Assembly: GCF_010384365.1 (NCBI RefSeq)
Contig: NZ_CP048397.1
Coordinates: 1,054,001-1,118,000 of the forward strand
From: Streptomyces sp. S4.7
GTDB lineage: Bacteria; Actinomycetota; Actinomycetes; Streptomycetales; Streptomycetaceae
Length of the DNA stretch: 64,000 bases
Direction of reading: 5' to 3'
Part shown: positions 33,997-43,444 of the stretch, in pieces
How positions within the stretch are numbered: the stretch's first letter is position 1
How the letters are laid out: each line of letters opens with the position of its first letter
Notes under the pieces: model-generated
Seen by the model: the letters and a program-made list of their open reading frames with translations, nothing else
The model's database searches: none
What the model was told of the DNA's origin: nothing
Program-made: the position numbers and the translations under genes

Positions 33997-34953
33997 TCAG
34001 CGTACGTCCGCGGCCCCCTCTGCCGCGCCGAGCCGCTCACCGGGCGCGATCCGCACGCCGCGGGCCCAGTCGGCGGCCCTCATGGGCTTCTTGCCCTGCG
34101 GCTGGACCCAGAGCAGCTCGACGGCGTACGAGCCGGTGCCGACGTGCACGGAGTTCTTGCCGACGGCCGGCTCCCCGGGCGCGAGGTCGGTGCGGTCGGG
34201 CACCGGCTTGAGCTGGATCAGCTTCAGGCGTTCGCCGCGGAAGACGGTCCAGGCGCCGGGCGCGGGGGTGCAGCCGCGTACGACACGGTCGACACGCAGC
34301 GCGGGCGCCGCCCAGTCGACACGCGCGTCCTCGACGGTGAGCTTGGGCGCGAGCGAGATGCCTTCGGTGGGCTGCTGTACGGCCTTGAGGGTGCCGTCCT
34401 CGATGCCGTCCATGGTCGCGGCGAGCAGTCCGGCACCGGCGAACGCGAGCCTGGTCAGCAGGTCACCGCTGGTGTCGGTGGGCCGTACGTCCTCGGTGAT
34501 CACGCCGTACACCGGTCCCGAGTCCAGCCCTTCCTCGATGAGGAAGGTCGCCGCGCCGGTCGTCTCGTCCCCGGCGATCACCGCGTGCTGCACGGGCGCG
34601 GCGCCACGCCACGCGGGCAGCAGCGAGAAGTGCAGGTTGACCCAGCCGTTGGCCGGGATGTCGAGGGCGACGCGGGGCAGCAGCGCCCCGTAGGCGACGA
34701 CCGGGCAGCAGTCGGGGGCGATCTCGCGCAGCCGGGTCAGGAAGGCCTCGTCACGGGGCCTGGCGGGCCGGAGGATCTCGATGCCCTCCTCTTCGGCGCG
34801 CTGCGCGACGGGGCTGGCGACGAGCCTGCGGCCACGGCCGGCGGGCGCGTCGGGGCGGGTGACGACGGCGGCGACCTCGTGCCGGTCGGAGGCGATCAGT
34901 GCGTCCAGGGCTGGTACGGCGACCTCGGGGGTGCCTGCGAAGACGAGCTTCAC
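33997..34953 (-). CDS. fmt: Methionyl-tRNA formyltransferase
   Basis: This enzyme formylates initiator Met-tRNA using 10-formyl-tetrahydrofolate. It has 318 aa. The N-terminal formyltransferase domain has [18 protein letters not shown] and the active-site block [20 protein letters not shown] with Asn, His and the SLLP loop. The C-terminal OB-fold domain begins near residue 205. The start is GTG 34953 with GAGGAAG upstream. It lies 83 bp upstream of rsmB on the same strand, the conserved arrangement for translation-related genes. Confidence 0.97.
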   Translation of the reverse strand: MKLVFAGTPEVAVPALDALIASDRHEVAAVVTRPDAPAGRGRRLVASPVAQRAEEEGIEILRPARPRDEAFLTRLREIAPDCCPVVAYGALLPRVALDIPANGWVNLHFSLLPAWRGAAPVQHAVIAGDETTGAATFLIEEGLDSGPVYGVITEDVRPTDTSGDLLTRLAFAGAGLLAATMDGIEDGTLKAVQQPTEGISLAPKLTVEDARVDWAAPALRVDRVVRGCTPAPGAWTVFRGERLKLIQLKPVPDRTDLAPGEPAVGKNSVHVGTGSYAVELLWVQPQGKKPMRAADWARGVRIAPGERLGAAEGAADVR

Positions 34954-35232
34954 TGCGGGACTTCCTCGCTCTCTCGTGCGGCTTCCGGTCGGTCGTCGGC
35001 GGGCGGGCGGCGGGCACCGGCGCGGCCGACGACGGACAGCGCACCAGTCTATGGGCCGCCCGGGGCCGGGGCGGCAGGGGGCGTACGGGAGCCCGCGCGC
35101 CCCAGGCATATGCGCATACGCCCCCGCAGCGTGACCACAACGGCGGGTGGCGCGTTGTCAAGGGAGATTGACCTCAAACGGGCCGCCCGGTGCGGCCCGA
35201 TCCGTTTCAACGCCGGTTCGAGAGGCTTGTTA

Positions 35233-35769
35233 ATGGCCGACCACGCAACCCACGACGCACAAGCCCGGGCAAACCTGCACCTGTTGGTGCGGGACATCGA
35301 GCGCGTCCGCCGGCAGGTGGACGCACTGCGCACCCTCACAGCCCAGTTGGGCAACGTCTACCGCCCGCGCCGTTCAGGCCCTTCGACGGGCTTCGTCGTC
35401 TACGGCCGGGCGCCGGCCCCGACCGTCCGTCTCGCGCAGGAACTGCGGGACAGTGTCGAGAGTCTGGTGACGGCGGCCGTGGATTTCGATCGCTCGCTGG
35501 GCTTCTCGTGGGACGCGGTCGGCTCGGCGCTCGGTGTCACCAAGCAGGCGGTACACCGCCGTTACGGTACGAGACGCGCGGCCCAGCAGTCGGCCCCCGC
35601 CGAGGGCGAGCGCCCGGCGGACTCCGCACAGCCCCGCCCGTCGGGGCCCGCGCAGGGCGTCCCGGCGGTGCCCGCTGCCCGGTCGATGCCGCCGCAGCCG
35701 ACGGTGGCGCCGCAGCCGCTCCGCGAAGAGGCACGCCCGGGGGCGTTCCCGGGTCCACGCAACGGCTGA
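35233..35769 (+). CDS. Small helix-turn-helix protein, conserved neighbour of fmt and priA
   Basis: This protein of 178 aa is read opposite to its neighbours. The N-terminal half is helical ([23 protein letters not shown]), followed by [47 protein letters not shown], whose end (residues about 90-112) is a helix-turn-helix. The last 65 residues are Pro/Ala/Gln-rich and probably disordered. The start is ATG 35233 with GAGAGG about eight bases upstream. A longer in-frame reading from 34144 runs antisense to fmt and is rejected. I know it only as a conserved Streptomyces hypothetical protein; DNA binding is likely. Confidence 0.82.
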   Translation: MADHATHDAQARANLHLLVRDIERVRRQVDALRTLTAQLGNVYRPRRSGPSTGFVVYGRAPAPTVRLAQELRDSVESLVTAAVDFDRSLGFSWDAVGSALGVTKQAVHRRYGTRRAAQQSAPAEGERPADSAQPRPSGPAQGVPAVPAARSMPPQPTVAPQPLREEARPGAFPGPRNG

Positions 35770-35838
35770 CGAGGCCGCTGCCCGATCGCAGGGACGGGTC
35801 GGCCGCGGGTGCGGCCCACCCGCCGGCCGGGGAGGCCG

Positions 35839-35862
35839 GGACGGGCGGGCAACCACCCGTCC
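35839..35862. terminator. Possible bidirectional hairpin
   Basis: GGACGGG (35839-35845) and CCCGTCC (35856-35862) can pair across a 10-base loop, between the convergent helix-turn-helix gene and priA. There is no T-tract. The surrounding DNA is GC-rich and folds in several ways. Confidence 0.35.
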
Positions 35863-35915
35863 GTCGCCGACGGTCGGGCCACCACCCGGCTGCCGGGGGT
35901 GGGTCGGGCGCCCCG

Positions 35916-38063
35916 TCAGCCGATGTCGGGGGGATCGATCCGGATACGCACCGGGTCGCCGCCGCCCCGTGCCAGCCGGCCCGCCTGGGCCGACTTCAGG
36001 GCCGTCGCCAGCGCCGCGCCGCTGCCCGGCGGCACGCGCAGCAGCGCGCGCTCCCACACCTCGCCCGGCGGCTGATCGCCGGTCCTGCGGGGCCGGGCCG
36101 GGTCCGTGACCGGCAGCGGGACCGGGCCCAGGACCTCGGCGTCGGGCGGCAGTTCGGCGGCGGCCAGGAACGCGGCGACCGCGTCGGGCCCGCCGGTCAC
36201 CGCCGCCATCCGCGAGACCGGCGGGAAGCCCAGCTCCGCCCGCTCCGCCAGCTCGCGCTGGGCGTGGCCCACGGGATCCCAGCGCACGAGCGCCTGCACG
36301 GGCCGCAGCGTGGGCTCGGCCACGACCACGACCGTGCCGCCGTCGGCCTGGCCCCGGACCAGCGAAGCGGCGTGCAGCCAGCGCCGCAGCGCCTCCTCCC
36401 CCGCCCTCAGATCGGGCCGGCCGAGCATCGCCCAGCCGTCGAGGAGCAGCGCCGCCGCGTAGCCGCCTTCGGCGACGGGCTCGGCGCCGGGCGTGCTCAC
36501 CACCAGCGCGGGGCGGCCGGGCACCGTGTCGAGGATGTGGTCGCGGCCCGACGTACGCACCGGGACCGCCGGGAACGCCCGGCCCAGCTCCTCCGCCGTA
36601 CGCCGCGCGCCCACGACGCTGGCGCGCAGCCGCGTACCACCGCACTCCGCGCAGCGCCAGGCGGGCTCGCCGCGTCCGCACCATCCGCAGTGCAACTCCC
36701 GCTGTTCGGGGGCCTCCAGGGGGCCGGCGCAGTGGCGGCAGCGGGCGGGCGCACGGCAGCGCTCGCAGCCGAGCCGGGGCACATAGCCGCGCCGGGGGAC
36801 CTGCACGAGGACCGGGCCGGTCCTGAGCCCTTCCCGGACCGCCTGCCAGGCGAGGCTGGGCAGCCGGGCCGCGCGGGCGGCCTCGTCGCGCGCCAGCTCG
36901 CCGTCCCCCACCGTCCGGATCAGGGGCGCGGCCGTACGGAACCGCTCCCGGTCGGCCGTCATCGGCAACGCCCAGCCCGTCTCGACCAGTTGGGCCGCCT
37001 CGACGGTGCAGCCCGTACTGCCCAGGAGGAAGGCGCACTTGTCGTGCGCGGCGCGCAGCAGCAGGACCTCGCGGGCGTGCGGCAGTGGCGCGTGGAGTTC
37101 GCTGTGGCTGGAGTCGCCGTCGTCCCAGATGGCGACGAGCCCGAGATCGCGCACGGGAGCGAACATGGCCGCGCGGGTCCCCACGACGGCCCGCACCGCG
37201 CCGCGTCGGACGGCGAGCCACTGGCCGTACCGCTTCTGCGGGCCCGCCTCCGCGGTGAGCAGCGCGTGGTGGCCCTCGCCGAGCAGGGCGGTGAGCGCGG
37301 TGTCGACGCGCGCCGCCGCGCGGCCGTCCGGGACGACGACGAGCGCGCCGCGCCCCGACGCGAGGGTCGCCGTGACGGCCCGCGCCAGCTCCTGCGCCCA
37401 GTGGGGTCCGGGCAGCGCGGTCCATACGGCCCTCGGGGAGCCGCCGTCGGCGAGCGCGTCCAGAAAAGCCGCGCCTTTCGCGTACCGCTCCCAGGTGCCC
37501 GTCTCCGGCCTGCCGGGCGCGGGCAGCGGATCGGGCGAGGGTCTGGCCTCCGCGCGCGCGTTCCTCGGTGGCACGGCCAGTTGCAGGACGTCGGCGAGGC
37601 TGCCCGCGTAACGGTCGGCGACGGCCCGCGCGAGCCCCAGCAGCTCGGGGCTGAGCACCGGCTCCGGGGACACCACACCGGCCAGTGCCGCGAGCGGTCC
37701 GGTGTAGTCCGACTCGGCCCGCCGCTCGACGACGAACCCGTCGATCAGCCGCCCGCCCTCACGGCGCCCGCCCCGCACCTGATGCGCCCCGGCCCCGAAC
37801 CGCACCCGCACCCGGACGCCCGGCTGCGCGGCCTCGTCCAGCTCCTCGGGCACGGCGTAGTCGAAGAACTGGTCGAGATGCAGCACCCCTTTGTTCACCA
37901 CGACGCGAGCCACGGGCAACTCCGCCGCCAATGGCGCCCCCCGCCAGGTCCGGGGCTTGGCGCGGGGCACCTTGGCGGCCCGCACGGTCTCCCGAATGAA
38001 CGCGAGCTGCTCCGGCCCACCGCCCCCGGCGGACTCCTCGGACTGCTCGTCGTCGCTGCTCAC
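35916..38063 (-). CDS. priA: Primosomal protein N' (PriA), actinobacterial type
   Basis: This is a replication-restart protein of about 715 aa that recognises branched forks. The N-terminal DNA-binding domain (ARVVVNKGVLHLDQFFDYAVPEEL), the zinc-binding insertion with eight cysteines (CERC, CRHC, CGWC, CAEC), and the C-terminal ELGFPPVSRMAAV block identify PriA. The helicase core is degenerate. No GxGKT/S Walker A is present in the stretch ALVVVPDGRAAARVD, and the DEAH box reads WDDGDSSHSE, although VVGTRAAMFAP remains. This is known of actinobacterial PriA, so helicase activity is doubtful. The start is taken as GTG 38063; GTG 38087 is the alternative. It is downstream of metK on the same strand. 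Confidence 0.93.
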   Translation of the reverse strand: MSSDDEQSEESAGGGGPEQLAFIRETVRAAKVPRAKPRTWRGAPLAAELPVARVVVNKGVLHLDQFFDYAVPEELDEAAQPGVRVRVRFGAGAHQVRGGRREGGRLIDGFVVERRAESDYTGPLAALAGVVSPEPVLSPELLGLARAVADRYAGSLADVLQLAVPPRNARAEARPSPDPLPAPGRPETGTWERYAKGAAFLDALADGGSPRAVWTALPGPHWAQELARAVTATLASGRGALVVVPDGRAAARVDTALTALLGEGHHALLTAEAGPQKRYGQWLAVRRGAVRAVVGTRAAMFAPVRDLGLVAIWDDGDSSHSELHAPLPHAREVLLLRAAHDKCAFLLGSTGCTVEAAQLVETGWALPMTADRERFRTAAPLIRTVGDGELARDEAARAARLPSLAWQAVREGLRTGPVLVQVPRRGYVPRLGCERCRAPARCRHCAGPLEAPEQRELHCGWCGRGEPAWRCAECGGTRLRASVVGARRTAEELGRAFPAVPVRTSGRDHILDTVPGRPALVVSTPGAEPVAEGGYAAALLLDGWAMLGRPDLRAGEEALRRWLHAASLVRGQADGGTVVVVAEPTLRPVQALVRWDPVGHAQRELAERAELGFPPVSRMAAVTGGPDAVAAFLAAAELPPDAEVLGPVPLPVTDPARPRRTGDQPPGEVWERALLRVPPGSGAALATALKSAQAGRLARGGGDPVRIRIDPPDIG

Positions 38064-38135
38064 AGCCAAATTCTTACCAGACGGCACCGACAGCCGCGGA
38101 CGGTCCGGGGCCGACCGATCCCGCCCCCGTGATAC

Positions 38136-38178
38136 GCCGACGGGCCCCGGACACCATCGGTGTCCGGGGCCCGTCGGC
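38136..38178 (-). terminator. Strong terminator hairpin after metK
   Basis: A perfect 20-bp inverted repeat (38136-38155 and 38159-38178, starting GCCGACGGGC) with a 3-base ATC loop lies 25 bp past the metK stop. There is no T-tract, as is usual in Streptomyces. It should separate metK from priA transcription. Confidence 0.88.
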
Positions 38179-38202
38179 GCTGACGTACGCGGAACGCCTT
38201 CC

Positions 38203-39411
38203 TTACAGACCCGCCGCCTCGCGCAGCGCGTCCACGCGGTCCGTGCGCTCCCAGGTGAAGTCCGGCTCGTCGCGGCCGAAGTGGCCGTACGCCGCCGTCT
38301 GGGCGTAGATCGGGCGGAGCAGGTCCAGGTCGCGGATGATCGCGGCCGGGCGGAGGTCGAAGACCGTGGCGATGGCCTGTTCGATCTTCTCGACGTCGAC
38401 CGAGGCCGTGCCGAAGGTCTCGACGAACAGGCCCACCGGCTCGGCCTTGCCGATCGCGTACGCGACCTGCACCTCGCAGCGCGAGGCGAGGCCCGCGGCG
38501 ACCACGTTCTTGGCGACCCAGCGCATGGCGTACGCCGCCGAGCGGTCCACCTTGGACGGGTCCTTGCCGGAGAAGGCGCCGCCGCCGTGGCGGGCCATGC
38601 CGCCGTAGGTGTCGATGATGATCTTGCGGCCGGTGAGGCCGGCGTCGCCCATGGGGCCGCCGATCTCGAAGCGTCCGGTCGGGTTGACCAGCAGGCGGTA
38701 GCCCTCGGTCTCCAGCTTGATGCCGTCCTCGAGGAGCTGCTTGATGACGTGCTCGACGACGAACTCGCGGATGTCGGGTGCCAGGAGCGAGTCCAGGTCG
38801 ATGTCCGAGGCGTGCTGCGAGGAGACGACGACCGTGTCGAGGCGGACGGCCTTGTCGCCGTCGTACTCGATGGTGACCTGGGTCTTGCCGTCGGGACGCA
38901 GGTACGGGATGGTCCCGTTCTTGCGGACCTCGGAGAGCCGGCGCGAGAGCCGGTGGGCGAGGTGGATCGGGAGCGGCATCAGCTCGGGCGTCTCGTCGCA
39001 GGCGTAGCCGAACATCAGGCCCTGGTCGCCGGCGCCCTGCTTGTCGAGCTCGTCGCCCTCTCCTTCGACCCGCTTCTCGTACGCGGTGTCGACACCCTGG
39101 GCGATGTCGGGCGACTGGGCGCCGATGGAGACCGAGACGCCGCAGGAGGCGCCGTCGAAGCCCTTCTTCGACGAGTCGTAGCCGATCTCCAGGACCTTGT
39201 CCCGGACCAGCTTCGCGATCGGCGCGTAGGCCTTGGTGGTGACCTCGCCGGCCACGTGGACCAGGCCTGTCGTGATCAGGGTCTCGACGGCGACCCGCGA
39301 GGTGGGGTCCTCCCGCAGGAGCGCGTCGAGAATGGTGTCGCTGATCTGGTCAGCGATCTTGTCAGGGTGACCTTCGGTCACAGACTCCGAAGTGAACAGA
39401 CGGCGCGACAC
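38203..39411 (-). CDS. metK: S-adenosylmethionine synthetase
   Basis: This enzyme makes SAM from methionine and ATP. It has 402 aa. The three-repeat structure is evident from [22 protein letters not shown] at the N-terminus, [24 protein letters not shown] (signature 1) and [19 protein letters not shown] (signature 2, P-loop-like). Length and motifs are canonical. The start ATG 39411 is followed at once by the conserved [11 protein letters not shown]. The 260-bp upstream gap contains a hairpin CCCAAAC/GTTTGGG (39602-39620) but no recognisable SAM riboswitch. SAM also supplies rsmB and secondary-metabolite methylation. Confidence 0.98.
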   Translation of the reverse strand: MSRRLFTSESVTEGHPDKIADQISDTILDALLREDPTSRVAVETLITTGLVHVAGEVTTKAYAPIAKLVRDKVLEIGYDSSKKGFDGASCGVSVSIGAQSPDIAQGVDTAYEKRVEGEGDELDKQGAGDQGLMFGYACDETPELMPLPIHLAHRLSRRLSEVRKNGTIPYLRPDGKTQVTIEYDGDKAVRLDTVVVSSQHASDIDLDSLLAPDIREFVVEHVIKQLLEDGIKLETEGYRLLVNPTGRFEIGGPMGDAGLTGRKIIIDTYGGMARHGGGAFSGKDPSKVDRSAAYAMRWVAKNVVAAGLASRCEVQVAYAIGKAEPVGLFVETFGTASVDVEKIEQAIATVFDLRPAAIIRDLDLLRPIYAQTAAYGHFGRDEPDFTWERTDRVDALREAAGL

Positions 39412-39670
39412 ATCGCTCCCTGGGGTTGCAGCGGCTGCTGGCTAGATCCTTGGCGGAAGTGGCGGGGAGCTGCGCCCCGCGTCGTTCCGGGGCCAGTTTA
39501 TCCGGCAGACGCCGAGAAAGGTCCAGGCGTCTCGGCCAGTGGGAGTGGAGTTAGGGGTTGTCACTCCGTCCTGCGATACGACGATCACCCACTATCCCGA
39601 CCCCAAACATTGGGTTTGGGCCGATTTCACACGCCCGGAAGGGCGAACGAAGAATTAACTCTCCGTTCGT

Positions 39671-40939
39671 CTACGCGGACCCGAGCGCCGGTACGACCAG
39701 GTCCCAGACGGTGTCGGCGAGCGCCTCCTTGGGACCGTACGGAACGGGCGTCTCGCCGCCGTCCGCGGCGAGGATCACCGCTTCGTTCTCCTCGGCCCCG
39801 AAGGTCTTGCGCTCCCCCACCTCGTTGACGACCAGCAGGTCGCAGCCCTTGCGGCGCAGCTTCGCCCGGCCGTTGGCGAGGACGTCGTCCGTCTCGGCGG
39901 CGAAGCCGACGATCACCTGTCCGGGCCTGGCGCGCTCGGCGCCGATCTCCGCGAGGATGTCCGGGTTGCGGACGAGCACGATCGGCGCCGGCTCCTCGCC
40001 GTCCTTCTTCTTGATCTTGCCCTCGGCGTAGGATGCCGGGCGGAAATCGGCCACCGCGGCGGCCATGACCACGGCGTCGGCGTCGGCGGCTGATTTCAGT
40101 ACCGCTTCACGCAGTTGTACGGCGGTTCCGACGCGTACCACGTCGACGCCCGCCGGGTCCGGCAGCCCGGTGTTCGCCTCGATGAGGGTGACCCGGGCGC
40201 CGCGGGCCGCCGCCGTACGGGCCAGGGCGTACCCCTGCTTCCCCGAGGAGCGGTTGCCGAGGAAGCGCACCGGGTCGAGCGGCTCGCGCGTCCCGCCGGC
40301 CGAGACGACGACATGCCGCCCCGCCAGGTCGGGCGTGCTCACGCCGCGCGCCAGCAGCCGGCGGCAGACCTCGAAGATCGCGCCGGGGTCGGGCAGCCGC
40401 CCCTTGCCGGTGTCGACGCCGGTGAGGCGGCCGACGGCGGGCTCGATGACGACCGCTCCGCGCTCGCGCAGGGTCGCGACGTTCGCCCGGGTCGCGGGGT
40501 GCTCCCACATCTCGGTGTGCATGGCCGGCGCGAAGACCACCGGGCAGCGTGCGGTGAGGAGCGTGTTGGTCAGCAGGTCGTCGGCCAGGCCCTGGGCGGC
40601 CTTGGCGAGCAGGTCGGCGGTGGCGGGGGCGACGACGACGAGGTCGGCGGACTGCCCGATGCGCACGTGCGGCACCTCGTGGACGTCCGACCAGACCTCG
40701 GTGGAGACGGGGTGGCCGGAGAGCGCGGACCAGGTCGCGGCTCCGACGAAGTGCAGGGCGGACGCGGTCGGCACGACCCGTACGTCATGGCCCGACTCGG
40801 TGAGGCGGCGCAGCAGCTCGCACGCCTTGTACCCGGCGATCCCGCCGCTCACTCCCAGGACGACCCCGGGCCCGCCCCCGCCCGGCCGCCCCGGCTCCTG
40901 CGACCGCTCCGTCCGGCCCACCTGGTCCACCTGGTCCAC
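39671..40939 (-). CDS. coaBC: Bifunctional phosphopantothenoylcysteine decarboxylase/synthetase
   Basis: This is a coenzyme A biosynthesis enzyme of 422 aa. The N-terminal CoaC flavoprotein domain has VVLGVSGGIAGYKACELLRRL, the catalytic His in DVHEVPHVRIG, and the APAMHTEMWEHPAT substrate clamp. The C-terminal CoaB domain has VVVSAGGTREPLDPVRFLGNRSSGKQG and AAVADFRP with the KIKK lysines. The start GTG 40939 has GGGGAG six bases upstream. The longer reading to 40987 would begin inside the rpoZ terminator and is rejected. Confidence 0.97.
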   Translation of the reverse strand: MDQVDQVGRTERSQEPGRPGGGGPGVVLGVSGGIAGYKACELLRRLTESGHDVRVVPTASALHFVGAATWSALSGHPVSTEVWSDVHEVPHVRIGQSADLVVVAPATADLLAKAAQGLADDLLTNTLLTARCPVVFAPAMHTEMWEHPATRANVATLRERGAVVIEPAVGRLTGVDTGKGRLPDPGAIFEVCRRLLARGVSTPDLAGRHVVVSAGGTREPLDPVRFLGNRSSGKQGYALARTAAARGARVTLIEANTGLPDPAGVDVVRVGTAVQLREAVLKSAADADAVVMAAAVADFRPASYAEGKIKKKDGEEPAPIVLVRNPDILAEIGAERARPGQVIVGFAAETDDVLANGRAKLRRKGCDLLVVNEVGERKTFGAEENEAVILAADGGETPVPYGPKEALADTVWDLVVPALGSA

Positions 40940-40981
40940 CGTGTCTCCCCGCGTTCGGATGGATTCGTCTCCCCCATGACA

Positions 40982-41020
40982 CACCACGGGCCCGGCAGTC
41001 GCGCTGCCGGGCCCGTGGTG
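40982..41020 (-). terminator. Strong terminator hairpin after rpoZ
   Basis: Perfect 17-bp arms (40982-40998 and 41004-41020, CACCACGGGCCCGGCAG and its complement) enclose the loop TCGCG. The hairpin begins 17 bp past the rpoZ stop and ends 43 bp before the coaBC start. Confidence 0.88.
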
Positions 41021-41037
41021 AGAGGAATTGTTCGCCG

Positions 41038-41310
41038 TTACTGCGCCGGGCCGTCGATGGCCTCGGACGTCAGCAGACCCGCGTTGATCTCACGCAGGGC
41101 GATCGAGAGCGGCTTCTCGTGGACGTGCGTGTCCACCAGCGGACCGACGTACTCGAGCAGGCCCTCGCCGAGCTGCGAGTAGTACGCGTTGATCTGACGC
41201 GCGCGCTTGGCCGCGTAGATCACGAGGCTGTACTTCGAGTCCGTGGCCTCGAGCAGCTCGTCGATCGGCGGGTTGATGATGCCCTCGGGCGTGGAAATGG
41301 AAGAGGACAC
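41038..41310 (-). CDS. rpoZ: RNA polymerase omega subunit
   Basis: This is the small core RNA polymerase subunit that chaperones beta-prime assembly. It has 90 aa. The RpoZ helix [31 protein letters not shown] (residues 14-43) is diagnostic, and the C-terminus [15 protein letters not shown] is the usual actinobacterial end. It is downstream of gmk on the same strand and followed by a strong hairpin. Confidence 0.97.
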   Translation of the reverse strand: MSSSISTPEGIINPPIDELLEATDSKYSLVIYAAKRARQINAYYSQLGEGLLEYVGPLVDTHVHEKPLSIALREINAGLLTSEAIDGPAQ

Positions 41311-41391
41311 TCTCTTGCCTTCCGAAGAAAAAACAGGGAAATACAGGAAATACCGGGTGTTGCCGACGTCTGCGCGACAAGCAGACAGGGG

Positions 41392-41955
41392 TCAGACAAC
41401 TGCCATCAAGGCTAGCAGCTCGCGCGCCACGTCCTCGACGGAGGTGTTCACCAGGCTGATGTCGAACTCCGACTCGGCGGCCAGCTCCACCTTCGCGGCC
41501 ACCAGCCGGCGCTCGATCACCTCGGGCGACTCGGTGCCCCGGCCGGTCAGCCGGCGGACCAGCTCGTCCCAGCTCGGCGGTGCCAGGAAGACCAGCTGTG
41601 AGTCCGGCATCGAGTCCTTGACCTGCCGCGCGCCCTGGAGGTCGATCTCCAGGAGTACGGGCTCGCCGGCCTCCAGGCGCCTCTGCACCGCGAGACGCGG
41701 TGTGCCGTAGCGGTTGCCCGCGAACTCGGCCCACTCCAGCAGCTCGCCGTTGGCGACCAGCTTGTCGAACTCCTCGTCGGTGACGAAGAAGTACTGGACG
41801 CCGTGGCGTTCGCCGGGACGCGGCTTTCTGGTGGTGGCCGACACCGAGAGCCATACCTCGGGGTGGACCTTGCGCATATGCGCGACGACCGTGCTCTTGC
41901 CGACGCCCGAAGGGCCGGAGAGCACGGTCAGCCGCGGATGTACCTCTGGTGCCAT
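41392..41955 (-). CDS. gmk: Guanylate kinase
   Basis: This enzyme phosphorylates GMP to GDP with ATP. It has 187 aa. The P-loop [12 protein letters not shown] (residues 12-23) is followed by the GMP-binding [22 protein letters not shown] and [17 protein letters not shown], and by [14 protein letters not shown]. The gene order sIHF-gmk-rpoZ is conserved in Streptomyces. It begins 38 bp after the sIHF stop. Confidence 0.97.
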   Translation of the reverse strand: MAPEVHPRLTVLSGPSGVGKSTVVAHMRKVHPEVWLSVSATTRKPRPGERHGVQYFFVTDEEFDKLVANGELLEWAEFAGNRYGTPRLAVQRRLEAGEPVLLEIDLQGARQVKDSMPDSQLVFLAPPSWDELVRRLTGRGTESPEVIERRLVAAKVELAAESEFDISLVNTSVEDVARELLALMAVV

Positions 41956-41993
41956 GCAGCGATTATCCAGGTTCCCGGGAGTGCCCGGGAACG

Positions 41994-42317
41994 TCAGGCG
42001 GGACTGCCGCCGAACTCGCGTTCAAGCGACGCGATCTGGTTGGAGCCGAGACCCCGGACACGGCGGCTTTCGGAGATGCCGAGTCGCTCCATGATCTGCT
42101 TGGCGCGCACCTTGCCCACGCCGGGCAGAGATTCGAGGAGGGCGGAGACCTTCATCTTGCCGATGACGTCGTTCTCCTGACCCTGCTTGATGACCTCGTG
42201 GAGGGAGGCGCCGGAGTGCTTGAGTCGATTCTTGACCTCGGCCCGCTCCCGGCGAGCCGCGGCGGCCTTTTCGAGCGCGGCTGCGCGCTGTTCAGGGGTA
42301 AGGGGCGGAAGAGCCAC
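41994..42317 (-). CDS. sihF: Actinobacterial integration host factor sIHF
   Basis: This is a nucleoid-associated DNA-binding protein of 107 aa, a streptomycete type unrelated to proteobacterial IHF. The N-terminal long helix ([26 protein letters not shown]) and the helix-two-turn-helix core ([49 protein letters not shown]) are almost invariant. The start is GTG 42317 with GAGGTGA upstream, giving [10 protein letters not shown]. In Streptomyces this protein affects DNA topology, sporulation and antibiotic production, so it may also influence the dpg locus. Confidence 0.96.
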   Translation of the reverse strand: MALPPLTPEQRAAALEKAAAARRERAEVKNRLKHSGASLHEVIKQGQENDVIGKMKVSALLESLPGVGKVRAKQIMERLGISESRRVRGLGSNQIASLEREFGGSPA

Positions 42318-42467
42318 GCCTACGTCACCTCGGATGTCGAACTGTCGGATACGGACCGGTGCGGAACTGGTTCGTCCCACACCAGGCGAGCAACGAGCGA
42401 TGGTTCCGCGCGTTGACTCTCGACGGAGACTAGCGGTGCAGACCGCTCTCGTCAGCGAGAACAGCCG

Positions 42468-42499
42468 AAAAGTCCTGGTCAGCATCGCTCGACCAGGAC
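42468..42499 (-). terminator. Intrinsic terminator of the pyr operon
   Basis: On the minus strand, GTCCTGGTC (42491-42499) pairs with GACCAGGAC (42472-42480) across a 10-base loop and is followed by TTTT (42468-42471). It lies about 50 bp past the pyrF stop. This is one of the few hairpins here with a T-tract. Confidence 0.8.
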
Positions 42500-42550
42500 A
42501 TTTCCGGCAAAACAACCCGCTTTTCTGTCAGGATCCGCGTTCGAACCGCG

Positions 42551-43444
42551 TCAGCGCGCTCGCCGAGCGCCCTCGACCGCCGTCCGGACGTCGTCGCCGA
42601 ACCGCTCCGCCGCCGCACGCAGGACGTAAACATCCGGGCCGTGACGGAGTACTCCCCGGCTCACACTCGGCACCACGTCGCCGACGGCCGCGCCGAACAC
42701 AGCAGGAAGGTCCGCGGGGGTCGCGCCCTGCGCCCCGATGCCGGGGGCGAGGAGCGGCCCGTTGATCGCGAGATTCACCCCGGCCTCGGCGAGGGTCGCC
42801 CCGACGACGGCGCCGACCGAACCGAGCGGCGTCGCCCCGGCGTTCTCCGCGGCGGCGTGGTCGAGCATCGTCTGGGCGACCGAGCAACCGCCCTGGGTGG
42901 TGGCCCGCTGGACCTCGGCGCCCTCCGGGTTGGAGGTGAGCGCCAGCACGAAGAGACCGGAGCCGCTGACGCGCGCGGCGTCCAGCGCGGGGCGCAGCGA
43001 ACCGAAGCCGAGGTACGGCGAGACCGTGAGGGCGTCGGAGAAGAGCGGGCTGTCCTTGTCGAGGTACGTGGCGGCGTACGCGCCCATGGTGGAGCCGATG
43101 TCGCCGCGCTTGGCGTCCATCAGGACCAGCGCGCCGGCGGCCCGCGCCTCGGCGACCGCCTTCTCCAGGACGGCGACACCGCGCGAGCCGAACCGCTCGA
43201 AGAACGCCGACTGCGGCTTCAGTACGGCCACGCGGTCGGCCAGCGCCTCGACGACGGTACGGGTGAAGGCCGTCAGGCCCGCGACGTCGTCGCTCAGGCC
43301 CCAGTCGTGCAGCAGCGAGGCGTGGGGGTCGATGCCCACGCAGAGCGGGCCCCGGGTGTCCATGGCGCGGCGCAGGCGTGCCCCGAAGGGCTCCCGCTCC
43401 GTGTCCGCGCCCACGGACGCGGCGGTGACGGTGGCGTCGTTCAC
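42551..43444 (-). CDS. pyrF: Orotidine 5'-phosphate decarboxylase (type 2)
   Basis: This enzyme carries out the last step of UMP synthesis, decarboxylation of OMP. It has 297 aa. Motifs are LCVGIDPHASLL, AVLKPQSAFFERFGSRG and the catalytic LVLMDAKRGDIGSTMGAYA (Asp-Lys-Asp network), typical of the longer type 2 enzymes of actinobacteria. The start overlaps the pyrD stop (ATGA). It is the terminal gene of the pyr operon and is followed by the terminator at 42468-42499. Confidence 0.97.
   Translation of the reverse strand: MNDATVTAASVGADTEREPFGARLRRAMDTRGPLCVGIDPHASLLHDWGLSDDVAGLTAFTRTVVEALADRVAVLKPQSAFFERFGSRGVAVLEKAVAEARAAGALVLMDAKRGDIGSTMGAYAATYLDKDSPLFSDALTVSPYLGFGSLRPALDAARVSGSGLFVLALTSNPEGAEVQRATTQGGCSVAQTMLDHAAAENAGATPLGSVGAVVGATLAEAGVNLAINGPLLAPGIGAQGATPADLPAVFGAAVGDVVPSVSRGVLRHGPDVYVLRAAAERFGDDVRTAVEGARRAR

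Noticed and set aside
39412-39670. SAM riboswitch upstream of metK
   Set aside because: A hairpin CCCAAAC/GTTTGGG exists, but I cannot match the conserved core of any SAM riboswitch class. A covariance-model search would decide.
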